The notes beneath the pieces are model-generated. The model saw only the letters and a list, made by a program, of their open reading frames with translations. It had not been told where the DNA came from and did not search any database. A program made the position numbers and the translations under genes. From NCBI RefSeq assembly GCF_947499585.1, contig NZ_CANMOO010000002.1, forward strand, positions 558,001-622,000: a stretch of DNA of 64,000 bases. Reading direction: 5' to 3'. Below, one piece after another: positions 1-7,258 of this stretch. Source of the stretch: an uncultured Allomuricauda sp. GTDB taxonomy: Bacteria > Bacteroidota > Bacteroidia > Flavobacteriales > Flavobacteriaceae. Each line of letters starts with the position of its first letter. Within the stretch, counting starts at the first letter, position 1.

Positions 1-1196
1 TTGCTCATAGCTACATTAACTTCACGTTTCTGTGCCTTATTAAGGGTCAAATTAAGTGAAGAATCAATATTTTCATCTATCGTAGTATGGTTAATTGTTG
101 GAGGTACAACACCGTGTTCCATTGCCAATATAACCGAGATAGCCTCAATAGCACCTGCTGCACCCAATAAGTGCCCGGTCATTGATTTTGTAGAATTGAT
201 ATTTATATTCTTAGCATGATCTCCAAAAACTTTAGAAATAGCTTTGAGTTCTGCCACATCACCTAAAGGTGTAGAAGTTCCATGAGTATTTATATGGTCT
301 ACATCTTCTGGTTTCAGTCCTGCATTCTCTAAACAGTTCTTCATTACCTCAACAACACCAATACCTTCCGGATGTGGAGCAGTCATGTGGTGGGCATCAC
401 TGGATAATCCCCCTCCTAAAACTTCCGCGTATATTTTTGCTCCTCTTGCCTTGGCATGCTCATACTCTTCCAAAATTAAAGCACCTGCTCCTTCCCCTAA
501 AACAAAACCATCTCTGGTTCCATCAAACGGTCTTGAAGCTGTTTCCGGACTTTCGTTTCTGGTAGATAACGCATGCATGGCATTAAAACCACCCATTCCA
601 GCTATAGTAACTGCTGCTTCACTTCCTCCTGTAACAATTACATCACAATACCCTAAACGAATTGAGTTTAAAGCATCGAACATAGCATTGGCAGAAGAAG
701 CACACGCAGAAACCGTAGTGTAGTTTGGTCCCATAAATCCATGTTTTATGGAAATATTGGCTGGTGCAATATCTGCGATCATTTTTGGAATAAAGAATGG
801 ATTAAACCTTGGGGTTCCATCTCCTTCGGCAAAGTTTAAAACTTCTTGCTGAAAGGTTTCTAGACCTCCAATTCCTGCTCCCCAAATAACACCTACCCGC
901 AACTTATTTATCTCGTCTAGGTTTAATTTAGCATCTGCAATAGCCTCATCTGAAGAAACCAAAGCATACTGAGCAAACTTGTCTAATTTTCTAGCTTCCT
1001 TTCTATCAAAAAAATCTTGTGGGTTATAGTCCTTAAGTTCACAGGCAAATTTGGTCTTGAACTTTTCCGTATCAAAATACGTTATGGGCGCACAACCACT
1101 TTTACCATTCTTTAGTCCTTCCCAATATGCCTCTAAATTGTTCCCAATAGGTGTTAACGCACCCATTCCGGTAACTACTACTCGCTTTAACTGCAT
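1..1196 (-). CDS. fabF: 3-oxoacyl-ACP synthase II (FabF), 3' end cut by window edge
   Basis: Condensing enzyme that elongates acyl-ACP with malonyl-ACP in type II fatty acid synthesis in the cytoplasm. The ATG at 1196 gives an N-terminus MQLKRVVVTGMGALTP, typical of the family. The nucleophilic cysteine lies in the motif TVSACASSA (near 690-715), and the two catalytic histidines lie in NTHGTSTPLGD (near 260-295) and SMTGHLLGA (near 160-190). The 398 codons present leave roughly 15-20 C-terminal residues outside the window. It lies 98 bases downstream of acpP in the same direction, which is the usual acpP-fabF order, but a perfect hairpin with a U-run separates the two genes. Confidence 0.97.
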   Translation of the reverse strand, partial: MQLKRVVVTGMGALTPIGNNLEAYWEGLKNGKSGCAPITYFDTEKFKTKFACELKDYNPQDFFDRKEARKLDKFAQYALVSSDEAIADAKLNLDEINKLRVGVIWGAGIGGLETFQQEVLNFAEGDGTPRFNPFFIPKMIADIAPANISIKHGFMGPNYTTVSACASSANAMFDALNSIRLGYCDVIVTGGSEAAVTIAGMGGFNAMHALSTRNESPETASRPFDGTRDGFVLGEGAGALILEEYEHAKARGAKIYAEVLGGGLSSDAHHMTAPHPEGIGVVEVMKNCLENAGLKPEDVDHINTHGTSTPLGDVAELKAISKVFGDHAKNININSTKSMTGHLLGAAGAIEAISVILAMEHGVVPPTINHTTIDENIDSSLNLTLNKAQKREVNVAMS

Positions 1197-1228
1197 TGAA
1201 CTATTTTTTAACCTTTAGAACCTAAATT

Positions 1229-1264
1229 AAAAAAAATATCCATGTGATGATCATCACATGGATA
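1229..1264 (-). terminator. Perfect palindrome plus U-run between acpP and fabF
   Basis: Bases 1237-1264 form a perfect 28-base palindrome (14-base arms, TATCCATGTGATGA and its complement). Read on the minus strand it is followed directly by eight U residues from 1236-1229. This is the form of an intrinsic terminator inside the acpP-fabF transcription unit. It may release a short acpP transcript while letting some polymerase reach fabF. Because the palindrome is perfect with no loop, it could alternatively be a protein binding site. Confidence 0.6.
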
Positions 1265-1294
1265 ATTTAAAATCTTTAGTAAGATATCATAAAA

Positions 1295-1528
1295 TTACTT
1301 CGCTTCTTCTATATAGCTGACGGCTTGACCAACAGTTGCAATATTTTCTGCTTGATCATCAGGAATTTGAATATCAAATTCTTTTTCAAACTCCATGATA
1401 AGTTCAACAGTGTCCAAGGAATCCGCTCCTAAATCGTTGGTGAAGCTGGCTTCTGGCACTACTTCATTCTCATCAACACCTAGTTTATCAACGATGATAG
1501 CCTTTACTCTTGATGCAATGTCTGACAT
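1295..1528 (-). CDS. acpP: Acyl carrier protein
   Basis: Small acidic carrier that holds growing acyl chains on a 4'-phosphopantetheine arm during fatty acid synthesis. The 77-residue length is normal for the family, and the attachment serine is Ser37 in GADSLD. Helix II ([19 protein letters not shown]) is the usual recognition helix. It is followed on the same strand by fabF, its direct partner. The ATG at 1528 follows a TAnnTTTG-type -7 box at a sensible distance, so the start is secure. Confidence 0.98.
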   Translation of the reverse strand: MSDIASRVKAIIVDKLGVDENEVVPEASFTNDLGADSLDTVELIMEFEKEFDIQIPDDQAENIATVGQAVSYIEEAK

Positions 1529-1560
1529 AATTATATCGGTTTTAAAAATTTAATCGTTGG

Positions 1561-1568
1561 CAAAAATA
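1561..1568 (-). promoter_or_regulatory. Likely -7 box of the acpP promoter
   Basis: On the minus strand the bases read TATTTTTG, which fits the Bacteroidota -7 box TAnnTTTG, 32 bases before the acpP start codon. I see no good TTTG -33 box at the expected distance, so the call rests on the -7 box alone. Confidence 0.4.
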
Positions 1569-1690
1569 TAAAACTTTGGATTAAATACACCATTTGTCGA
1601 TAAAATGTGCTTTAAATTAAACATCTTCTGTTCCAGAATATTACTTTAGCCTTATAAATAAAGGTCCATAATCATAGTAGAAGTCCCCAA

Positions 1691-2266
1691 ATGAAGCGAA
1701 TTATAGTCTTAGCCTCAGGTAGTGGTTCAAATGCAGAAAATATTATCTCTTTTTTCAAGAAAACGGATTCTATAAAGGTTTGTGCAGTGCTAACCAACAA
1801 GAAAACCGCCGCGGTTTTGGAACGTTGCGAAAGACTTGAAACACCAGCTTTCTACTTTAACAAAACAGCTTTCTCTGATTCTGATGCAGTGATTAGATTA
1901 CTCAAGGCCCTAAATCCAGATTTAATTGTCTTAGCCGGGTTTTTATGGAAAATACCCGCCTCTTTAATAAAAGCTTTCCCCAATAACATCATTAATATTC
2001 ATCCAGCATTGTTACCTAAATATGGTGGAAAAGGCATGTATGGCAGCAAAGTACATCAAGCTGTTAAGGACAATTCAGAGTCAGAAACGGGTATCACTAT
2101 TCACTACGTTAATGAAAATTATGATGAAGGAGCCATTATATTTCAGGCCAAAACAACGGTTACTCCTTCGGATGATGCCAATTCCATAGCTAAAAAAGTG
2201 CATCAACTAGAATATGAGCATTTTCCAAAGGTGATAGAAAAACTTCTATTGAAAGATGGCCAATAA
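1691..2266 (+). CDS. purN: Phosphoribosylglycinamide formyltransferase (GART)
   Basis: Transfers the formyl group of 10-formyl-tetrahydrofolate to GAR in the third step of purine synthesis. The N-terminal SGSGSNAENI matches the phosphate-binding loop. The catalytic triad is visible as Asn102 and His104 in NIHPALLPKYGG and Asp145 in NENYDEGAI. The 191-residue length is normal. Its last 11 bases overlap the start of the RNase H gene, so the two are probably translated together. A PurF-like protein for the first purine step lies two genes downstream, but a terminator separates it. Confidence 0.96.
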   Translation: MKRIIVLASGSGSNAENIISFFKKTDSIKVCAVLTNKKTAAVLERCERLETPAFYFNKTAFSDSDAVIRLLKALNPDLIVLAGFLWKIPASLIKAFPNNIINIHPALLPKYGGKGMYGSKVHQAVKDNSESETGITIHYVNENYDEGAIIFQAKTTVTPSDDANSIAKKVHQLEYEHFPKVIEKLLLKDGQ

Positions 2267-2891
2267 GAGAAAATTTTACGTTGTCTGGAAAGGCAAACGA
2301 CCTGGTATTTATGAAGCTTGGGCCGATTGCAAAGCTCAAATTGAAGGGTTCAAAGGAGCTCAGTATAAATCTTTCCAAGATTTTGCGGAAGCAAAAAAAG
2401 CCTTTAACAGCAATTATTTGGAATATAAGGGGAAGTCAAAAAGCAAAAAGGAATTAACCCCAGAAGAATTATTAAAAATTGGGGAGCCAAATTATAATTC
2501 CATTTCGGTAGATGCTGCCTCTAGTGGTAATCCTGGTAAGATGGAATACCAAGGGGTAGATACCAAAACTAAAAGAACGCTTTTTAAACAAGGGCCTTTT
2601 GAACAGGGAACAAACAATATAGGTGAGTTTTTAGCGCTCGTGCACGGATTGGCCTTTCTAAAAAATAACAAAAGTACCCGCATACTTTATTCAGATTCTA
2701 GAATTGCAATGGGTTGGGTAAGGAAGAAAAAATGCGGGACCAAGTTGAAGAAAAATGCTAAAAACAAAGTAGTCTTTGAACTTATTGAACGGGCCGAGGA
2801 ATGGTTAAAGAAAAATTCTTACAATACGCCTATTGCTAAATGGGAAACCAAGGCCTGGGGTGAAATTCCTGCAGATTTTGGAAGAAAGTGA
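2256..2891 (+). CDS. Ribonuclease HI with N-terminal viroplasmin (caulimovirus VI) domain
   Basis: Cleaves the RNA strand of RNA-DNA hybrids. Residues 5-50 form the small RNA/hybrid-binding domain found at the N-terminus of eukaryotic RNase H1 (KFYVVWKGKRPGIY, with FKGAQYKSF). Residues about 80-211 are the RNase H fold with metal-binding acids Asp86 (SVDAASSGNPG), Glu124 (NNIGEFLAL), Asp147 (YSDSR) and Asp207 near the C-terminus. A charged linker (about 55-70) joins them. The ATG lies inside the end of purN, an 11-base overlap. This two-domain form is common in Bacteroidota. Confidence 0.93.
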   Translation: MANKRKFYVVWKGKRPGIYEAWADCKAQIEGFKGAQYKSFQDFAEAKKAFNSNYLEYKGKSKSKKELTPEELLKIGEPNYNSISVDAASSGNPGKMEYQGVDTKTKRTLFKQGPFEQGTNNIGEFLALVHGLAFLKNNKSTRILYSDSRIAMGWVRKKKCGTKLKKNAKNKVVFELIERAEEWLKKNSYNTPIAKWETKAWGEIPADFGRK

Positions 2892-2964
2892 GCCACGCTT
2901 TGTACAATTGAATCCAGTTTTCCTTAATTGTCTACTCTGTTATGATAAATGGAATATCTAAGTG

Positions 2965-2972
2965 TATATTTG
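2965..2972 (+). promoter_or_regulatory. Likely -7 box for the PfkB kinase gene
   Basis: TATATTTG fits TAnnTTTG and ends 16 bases before the ATG at 2989. No convincing -33 TTTG box is seen at 19-21 bases upstream. Confidence 0.4.
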
Positions 2973-2988
2973 CAGCAAATTTACATAA

Positions 2989-3915
2989 ATGGGCAAATTG
3001 CTTATTGTTGGGAGTATGGCCTTCGATGCTATTGAAACCCCTTTTGGCAAGACAGGTAAAATATTGGGGGGAGCAGCCACTTTTATAGGTTTGGCAGCAG
3101 ACCAGTTTAATGTAGAATCTGCTATAGTCTCTGTTGTAGGTGATGATTTCCCACAGTCTTATTTAGACATTTTTGCTGACCGAAATATAGATATCTCTGG
3201 GGTTGAAATCGTTAAAGGCGGTAAAACCTTTTATTGGAAAGGAAAATACCACAATGACCTAAATTCACGGGATACTTTGGTTACAGAACTAAATACTTTA
3301 GGTGATTTTAATCCAATTGTTCCAGGACATTTCAAAGATGCCGATGTGGTTATGCTTGGAAATTTACATCCTAATATTCAGATAGGTGTAATCAATCAAA
3401 TGGAAGAGCGACCAAAACTTATCATTTTGGATACCATGAATTTTTGGATGGATAATACATGGACGGAGTTGATTGAGGTAATAAAGCATATTGATGTAAT
3501 TACCATAAATGATGAAGAGGCCCGTCAATTGACCAATGAATATTCCTTGGTGAAGGCAGCAGCCAAAATACAGGAAATGGGACCTAAGTACGTAGTTATT
3601 AAAAAAGGAGAACATGGTGCCCTTTTATTCCATGAAGAACATATTTTCTTTGCTCCCGCGCTACCATTAGAAGAAGTTTTTGATCCTACTGGAGCTGGAG
3701 ATACATTTGCCGGCGGATTTGCTGGCCATTTGGCGCAGACAAAAAATATTTCTTTTGAAAGTATAAAGAATGCCATTATTCATGGTTCTAATTTAGCTTC
3801 ATTTTGTGTGGAGAAATTTGGAACGGAACGAATGATATCACTGCAAAAACATGAAATTGACAAACGTTTGTTGCAGTTTAAAGAATTGACACAATTCAAT
3901 ATTGAATTAACATAA
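2989..3915 (+). CDS. PfkB-family carbohydrate or nucleoside kinase
   Basis: Ribokinase-fold kinase of 308 residues that phosphorylates a sugar or nucleoside with ATP. The family signatures are the N-terminal GGAATFIGLAAD (residues 27-38) and the anion hole with catalytic base DPTGAGDTFAGGF, where the base is Asp238. The substrate cannot be read from sequence. Placement beside purine genes makes ribose, adenosine or inosine attractive but unproven. It is closed off by its own terminator at 3922-3948 before the PurF-like gene, so it is probably transcribed alone from the TAnnTTTG box just upstream. Confidence 0.9.
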   Translation: MGKLLIVGSMAFDAIETPFGKTGKILGGAATFIGLAADQFNVESAIVSVVGDDFPQSYLDIFADRNIDISGVEIVKGGKTFYWKGKYHNDLNSRDTLVTELNTLGDFNPIVPGHFKDADVVMLGNLHPNIQIGVINQMEERPKLIILDTMNFWMDNTWTELIEVIKHIDVITINDEEARQLTNEYSLVKAAAKIQEMGPKYVVIKKGEHGALLFHEEHIFFAPALPLEEVFDPTGAGDTFAGGFAGHLAQTKNISFESIKNAIIHGSNLASFCVEKFGTERMISLQKHEIDKRLLQFKELTQFNIELT

Positions 3916-3921
3916 ATAACT

Positions 3922-3948
3922 GCCCTGAACTATTTCGGGGCTTTTTTA
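3922..3948 (+). terminator. Intrinsic terminator after the PfkB kinase
   Basis: GCCCTGAA (3922-3929) pairs with TTCGGGGC (3934-3941) around a four-base loop and is followed by six T residues. It lies in the 45-base gap between the kinase and the PurF-like gene. Confidence 0.75.
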
Positions 3949-3960
3949 TTTTATATAGAT

Positions 3961-5859
3961 ATGAGTGATGCGATTAAGCACGAATGCGGAATTTCAATGA
4001 TCCGTTTGCTTAAACCTCTGGAGTACTACAAAGAAAAATATGGTACAGCGTTCTACGGCGTAAACAAAATGTACCTAATGATGGAAAAACAGCACAATAG
4101 AGGTCAAGATGGTGCTGGTTTTGCAAGTATAAAACTGGATATGGATCCTGGAGAGCGTTACATGAGTAGGGTGCGTTCTGCACAGCAGCAACCAATACAG
4201 GACATCTTTGACCAAATTAATGATCGCATTAATACTTCTCTAACACAAAACCCAGAATATGTAGATGATGTTGCGCTTCAGAAAAAGAACATCCCCTATA
4301 TAGGTGAATTGTTGATGGGTCATGTTAGATATGGCACCTTTGGGAAAAATAGTATTGAAAGCGTTCACCCATTCCTAAGACAGAACAATTGGATGCACCG
4401 TAACCTAATTGTTGCTGGTAATTTTAATTTGACCAATGTTGATGAGCTTTTTAATAATCTTGTTACGATAGGCCAACACCCTAAAGAAATGGCCGATACG
4501 GTTACCGTAATGGAAAAAATAGGGCATTTCTTGGATGATGCTGTTGCCAAGCTTTACAAACAAATAAAAAAAGAAGGGTTTAATAAAAGGGAAGCTTCGC
4601 CCTTAATTGCGGAACGACTTAATGTGGCAAAAATATTGACCAAAGCTTCCAAGAATTGGGATGGCGGCTATACTATGGGCGGTTTGTTGGGTCATGGAGA
4701 TGCTTTTGTAGTTAGAGATCCAGCAGGAATTAGACCAGCTTATTACTACAAAGATGATGAGTTTGTGGTTGTAGCTTCGGAAAGACCTGCTATTCAAACT
4801 GTTTTCAATGTTAAATACGAAGATGTTAAGGAATTGGACCCTGGACATGCAATAATCATAAAGAAAAAAGGAACTGTTCATTTAGAGGAAATACTTGAAC
4901 CCACGGAAAGAAAAGCATGTTCTTTTGAGCGCATTTATTTTTCAAGAGGAAGTGATAAAGAGATTTATCAGGAACGAAAAATGTTGGGTAAACTCTTGTT
5001 TCCAAAAATTTTAAAAGCCATAAATGATGATTTGGTAAACACAGTCTTTTCATACATTCCCAATACTGCCGAGACTTCTTTCTTTGGTATGGTAAAGGAG
5101 GCACAGAACTACCTTAACGCAAAAAAAGAAGAACAAATTCTAGCCTTAGGCCCAAAAATTACGGGTGAAGAGCTTCATAGAATTTTGGAAGTTAGACCCC
5201 GCATTGAGAAGGTGGCTATTAAAGATGCTAAGCTACGAACCTTTATTACGCAAGATAGCAGCAGAGATGACCTTGTAACCCACGTATATGACATCTCCTA
5301 TGGCTCTGTAAAGGAAAATGACAACCTGGTAATTATTGATGACAGTATTGTTAGAGGCACGACCTTAAAAAAGAGTATCTTAAAAATTCTTGATAGGTTA
5401 TCTCCCAAAAAAATAATAGTAGTTTCTTCTGCTCCCCAAATAAGGTACCCAGATTGTTATGGTATAGATATGGCCAAACTAGAAGATTTTGTTGCTTTTA
5501 AAGCAGCCCAAGCGCTTCACGAAGAAAATGGAACCACTGATAAAATAAAAGAGATCTACGAAAAGTGCTTAACTCAAACTGATTCTAAAGACAAGGAAGT
5601 TGTTAACCATGTTAAAGAGTTTTATGAGCCTTTTACGCCTGAGCAAATTTCAAAAAAGATTGCTCAAATCTTGAGTCCGGAAGGTATCAATGCTGAAGTA
5701 GATATTATCTATCAAAGTATTGAAAGCTTACACCAGGCTTGTCCAAAAAATTTAGGGGATTGGTATTTCACAGGGGATTATCCCACTCCTGGAGGAAACA
5801 GGGTCGTAAACAGAGCTTTTATTAATTTCTACGAAGGGAAGAACGAAAGGGCATATTAA
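3961..5859 (+). CDS. Amidophosphoribosyltransferase-type protein (PurF-like), 632 residues
   Basis: Class II glutamine amidotransferase joined to a type I phosphoribosyltransferase, the arrangement of PurF, which makes 5-phosphoribosylamine. The nucleophile would be Cys9 after removal of the first eight residues (MSDAIKHE, then CG). QHNRGQDGAGFASI (44-57) and the GxYG-like MGHVRYGTFG belong to the glutaminase half. The PRPP loop is VIIDDSIVRGTT at 457-468. At 632 residues it is over 100 longer than E. coli PurF. Part of the excess is a C-terminal tail (about 515-632) and part lies between the domains. It may be a second, diverged PurF paralogue, and the length argues for caution about the exact role. 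Confidence 0.88.
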   Translation: MSDAIKHECGISMIRLLKPLEYYKEKYGTAFYGVNKMYLMMEKQHNRGQDGAGFASIKLDMDPGERYMSRVRSAQQQPIQDIFDQINDRINTSLTQNPEYVDDVALQKKNIPYIGELLMGHVRYGTFGKNSIESVHPFLRQNNWMHRNLIVAGNFNLTNVDELFNNLVTIGQHPKEMADTVTVMEKIGHFLDDAVAKLYKQIKKEGFNKREASPLIAERLNVAKILTKASKNWDGGYTMGGLLGHGDAFVVRDPAGIRPAYYYKDDEFVVVASERPAIQTVFNVKYEDVKELDPGHAIIIKKKGTVHLEEILEPTERKACSFERIYFSRGSDKEIYQERKMLGKLLFPKILKAINDDLVNTVFSYIPNTAETSFFGMVKEAQNYLNAKKEEQILALGPKITGEELHRILEVRPRIEKVAIKDAKLRTFITQDSSRDDLVTHVYDISYGSVKENDNLVIIDDSIVRGTTLKKSILKILDRLSPKKIIVVSSAPQIRYPDCYGIDMAKLEDFVAFKAAQALHEENGTTDKIKEIYEKCLTQTDSKDKEVVNHVKEFYEPFTPEQISKKIAQILSPEGINAEVDIIYQSIESLHQACPKNLGDWYFTGDYPTPGGNRVVNRAFINFYEGKNERAY

Positions 5860-5964
5860 TTGAGTCCTATCTAAATTAAAGTTAATGTGTGCATTTCATC
5901 GATGAAACGTGCATGTTGCCGTCTTTTTGATTCTCAGGTAAAAGTCAAACCTACTTTAGTATTG

Positions 5965-6036
5965 CCATAGCATAAGTAGGTTAAGTTCATGGTAAGATTT
6001 GGGGCAAAAAAGGTGGAAGCTATTCCACCTTTTTTA
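5965..6036 (+). ncRNA. Small RNA of a tandem triplet, copy 1
   Basis: A 39-base block (5965-6003) beginning CCATAGCATAAGTAGG and ending TAAGATTTGGG is followed by a terminator hairpin (GGTGGAA, loop GCTA, TTCCACC) and a U-run ending about 6035. The same block occurs twice more at 6183 and 6375. A -7-like box TAGTATTG (one mismatch to TAnnTTTG) lies at 5957-5964, so the RNA should start within a few bases of the conserved block and be close to 72 nt or slightly shorter. An ATGGTAAGATTTGG inside the block could begin a peptide of 17 residues, but it would run through the terminator stem, so an RNA product is more likely. Confidence 0.75.
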
Positions 6037-6182
6037 TTTTAAGTAATCCAAATACCGCATCACGTAATCCTTTTCTTTAGTAATAGTGCGCTCTAACCAC
6101 AAGATTGGTAATTCAACCAAATAACGAGGGTTTCATCTAAAAGCTTTCTCACTAAGCATAGCCTTGACTTACATTTGGAGGA

Positions 6183-6254
6183 CCATAGCATAAGTAGGTT
6201 AAGTTCATGGTAAGATTTGGGGAAAGAAGGCGGAGAAATCTCCGCCTTCTTTAT
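6183..6254 (+). ncRNA. Small RNA of a tandem triplet, copy 2
   Basis: The 39-base block at 6183-6221 is identical to copy 1. The terminator stem has a different sequence (GAAGGCGGAGA paired with TCTCCGCCTTC, 6226-6249) with a two-base loop and a T-rich tail, so the fold is kept while the bases change. The -7 box TACATTTG at 6170-6177 is an exact TAnnTTTG match. The intervening 150 bases share nothing obvious with the spacers of the other copies. Confidence 0.78.
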
Positions 6255-6374
6255 ATTTGAGTCCCAAGGATTTAACAAATTTCCTCGCTGAATTATTCGC
6301 AACTTTTTTTCAAAGAATCAAAAAATTCCTCAAAAACTTTTGTTATTTCTCACAATACCAGTAATTTAGTTTTG

Positions 6375-6446
6375 CCATAGCATAAGTAGGTTAAGTTTAT
6401 GGTAAGATTTGGGACGAAAAGGGTGAGGGCTTCCTCACCCTTTTCT
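6375..6446 (+). ncRNA. Small RNA of a tandem triplet, copy 3
   Basis: The block at 6375-6413 differs from copies 1 and 2 at one base only (C to T at block position 24). The terminator stem is again different in sequence (AAAAGGGTGAGG with CCTCACCCTTTT, 6417-6444, loop GCTT). The -7 box TAGTTTTG at 6367-6374 matches TAnnTTTG exactly. In this copy the block ends CCATA and TATGG can form five pairs, while the other copies can form four, hinting at a 5' hairpin. Confidence 0.78.
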
Positions 6447-6466
6447 ATTTGGTGTATTTATAAAAT

Positions 6467-6502
6467 AAAAAGGCCGAGCACAGAATTGTGCTCGGCCTTT
6501 TT
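6467..6502. terminator. Bidirectional terminator between the small-RNA array and sodA
   Basis: GGCCGAGCACA (6472-6482) pairs perfectly with TGTGCTCGGCC (6487-6497). It has a run of A on the left and of T on the right, so it can stop transcription in both directions. It ends the sodA transcript on the minus strand and blocks read-through from the small-RNA array on the plus strand. Confidence 0.85.
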
Positions 6503-6532
6503 AAGTTTAACAGGATTCTCTCTCTCCCCTAA

Positions 6533-7141
6533 TTATTTATTGGCTTCGTAATTTTCCGAAACCTTGTCCCAATTAATTACATTGAAAAATGCTTCTACAT
6601 AATCTGGTCTTCTATTCTGATAATTTAAATAGTATGCATGTTCCCAGACATCCAATCCTAAGACAGGGTGTCCTCCACATCCTGTTTCTGGCATTATTGG
6701 ATTATCTTGGTTTGGAGTGGAGCAAACCTCAACCTTGCCACCTTTATGAACACATAACCAAGCCCAACCTGACCCAAATCTTGTACCAGCAGCTGCGCTA
6801 AATTTTTCTTTAAATGCATCAAAAGAGCCAAAAGCATCGTCAATGGCCGCAGCTAAATTTCCACTTGGTGTTCCACCTCCATTTGGGGACATAACCTCCC
6901 AGAAAAGAGAATGGTTATAAAATCCACCACCATTATTTCTTACTGCCCCATTGGACACGTCCAAATTGGCTAAAATATCAAGGATTACTTTTCCTTCTAA
7001 ATCTGTTCCCGCAATTGCACCATTTAATTTAGTGGTATATCCATTATGGTGCTTTGTATGGTGAATCTCCATTGTTCTTGCGTCTATATGTGGCTCTAAA
7101 GCATCATATGCATAGGGTAGTTTTGGTAATTCAAAAGCCAT
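6533..7141 (-). CDS. sodA: Superoxide dismutase, Mn/Fe type
   Basis: Converts superoxide to peroxide and oxygen. Metal ligands are His27 (MEIHHTKHH), His77 (YNHSLFW), Asp164 and His168 (LDVWEHAYY). The GGG at 71-73 before the second ligand and the glutamine in NQDNP (Gln145) are features of the manganese-preferring subgroup, although metal use cannot be proved from sequence. No signal peptide is present, so the enzyme is cytoplasmic. The 202-residue length is normal. It is transcribed alone and terminated by the strong hairpin at 6467-6502. Confidence 0.96.
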   Translation of the reverse strand: MAFELPKLPYAYDALEPHIDARTMEIHHTKHHNGYTTKLNGAIAGTDLEGKVILDILANLDVSNGAVRNNGGGFYNHSLFWEVMSPNGGGTPSGNLAAAIDDAFGSFDAFKEKFSAAAGTRFGSGWAWLCVHKGGKVEVCSTPNQDNPIMPETGCGGHPVLGLDVWEHAYYLNYQNRRPDYVEAFFNVINWDKVSENYEANK

Positions 7142-7258
7142 AATTATATTATTTTTAAGTTATTAATGATTCTTGTAAAAATACGGTTTTAAGAGATATA
7201 TTCATGCAATTCCGTGTTAAGTTCAGGTTGGTAATCCGTAATTTGCAAGAAAAACTTT

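Noticed and set aside
385-723. Plus-strand 112-codon frame in fabF
   Set aside because: Antisense shadow of a gene with clear active-site motifs on the minus strand.
5894-5907. Palindrome TTTCATCGATGAAA after the PurF-like gene, considered as a terminator
   Set aside because: It has no U-run after it; it may be an operator, but nothing else supports that.
6093-6302. Minus-strand 69-codon frame through small-RNA copy 2
   Set aside because: It crosses the repeated RNA block and its terminator and shows no protein pattern; the RNA reading explains the conservation better.
5965-6446. The three-copy repeat considered as a CRISPR array
   Set aside because: Spacers are over 150 bases and unequal, there are only three repeats, each has a terminator, and no cas gene is near.
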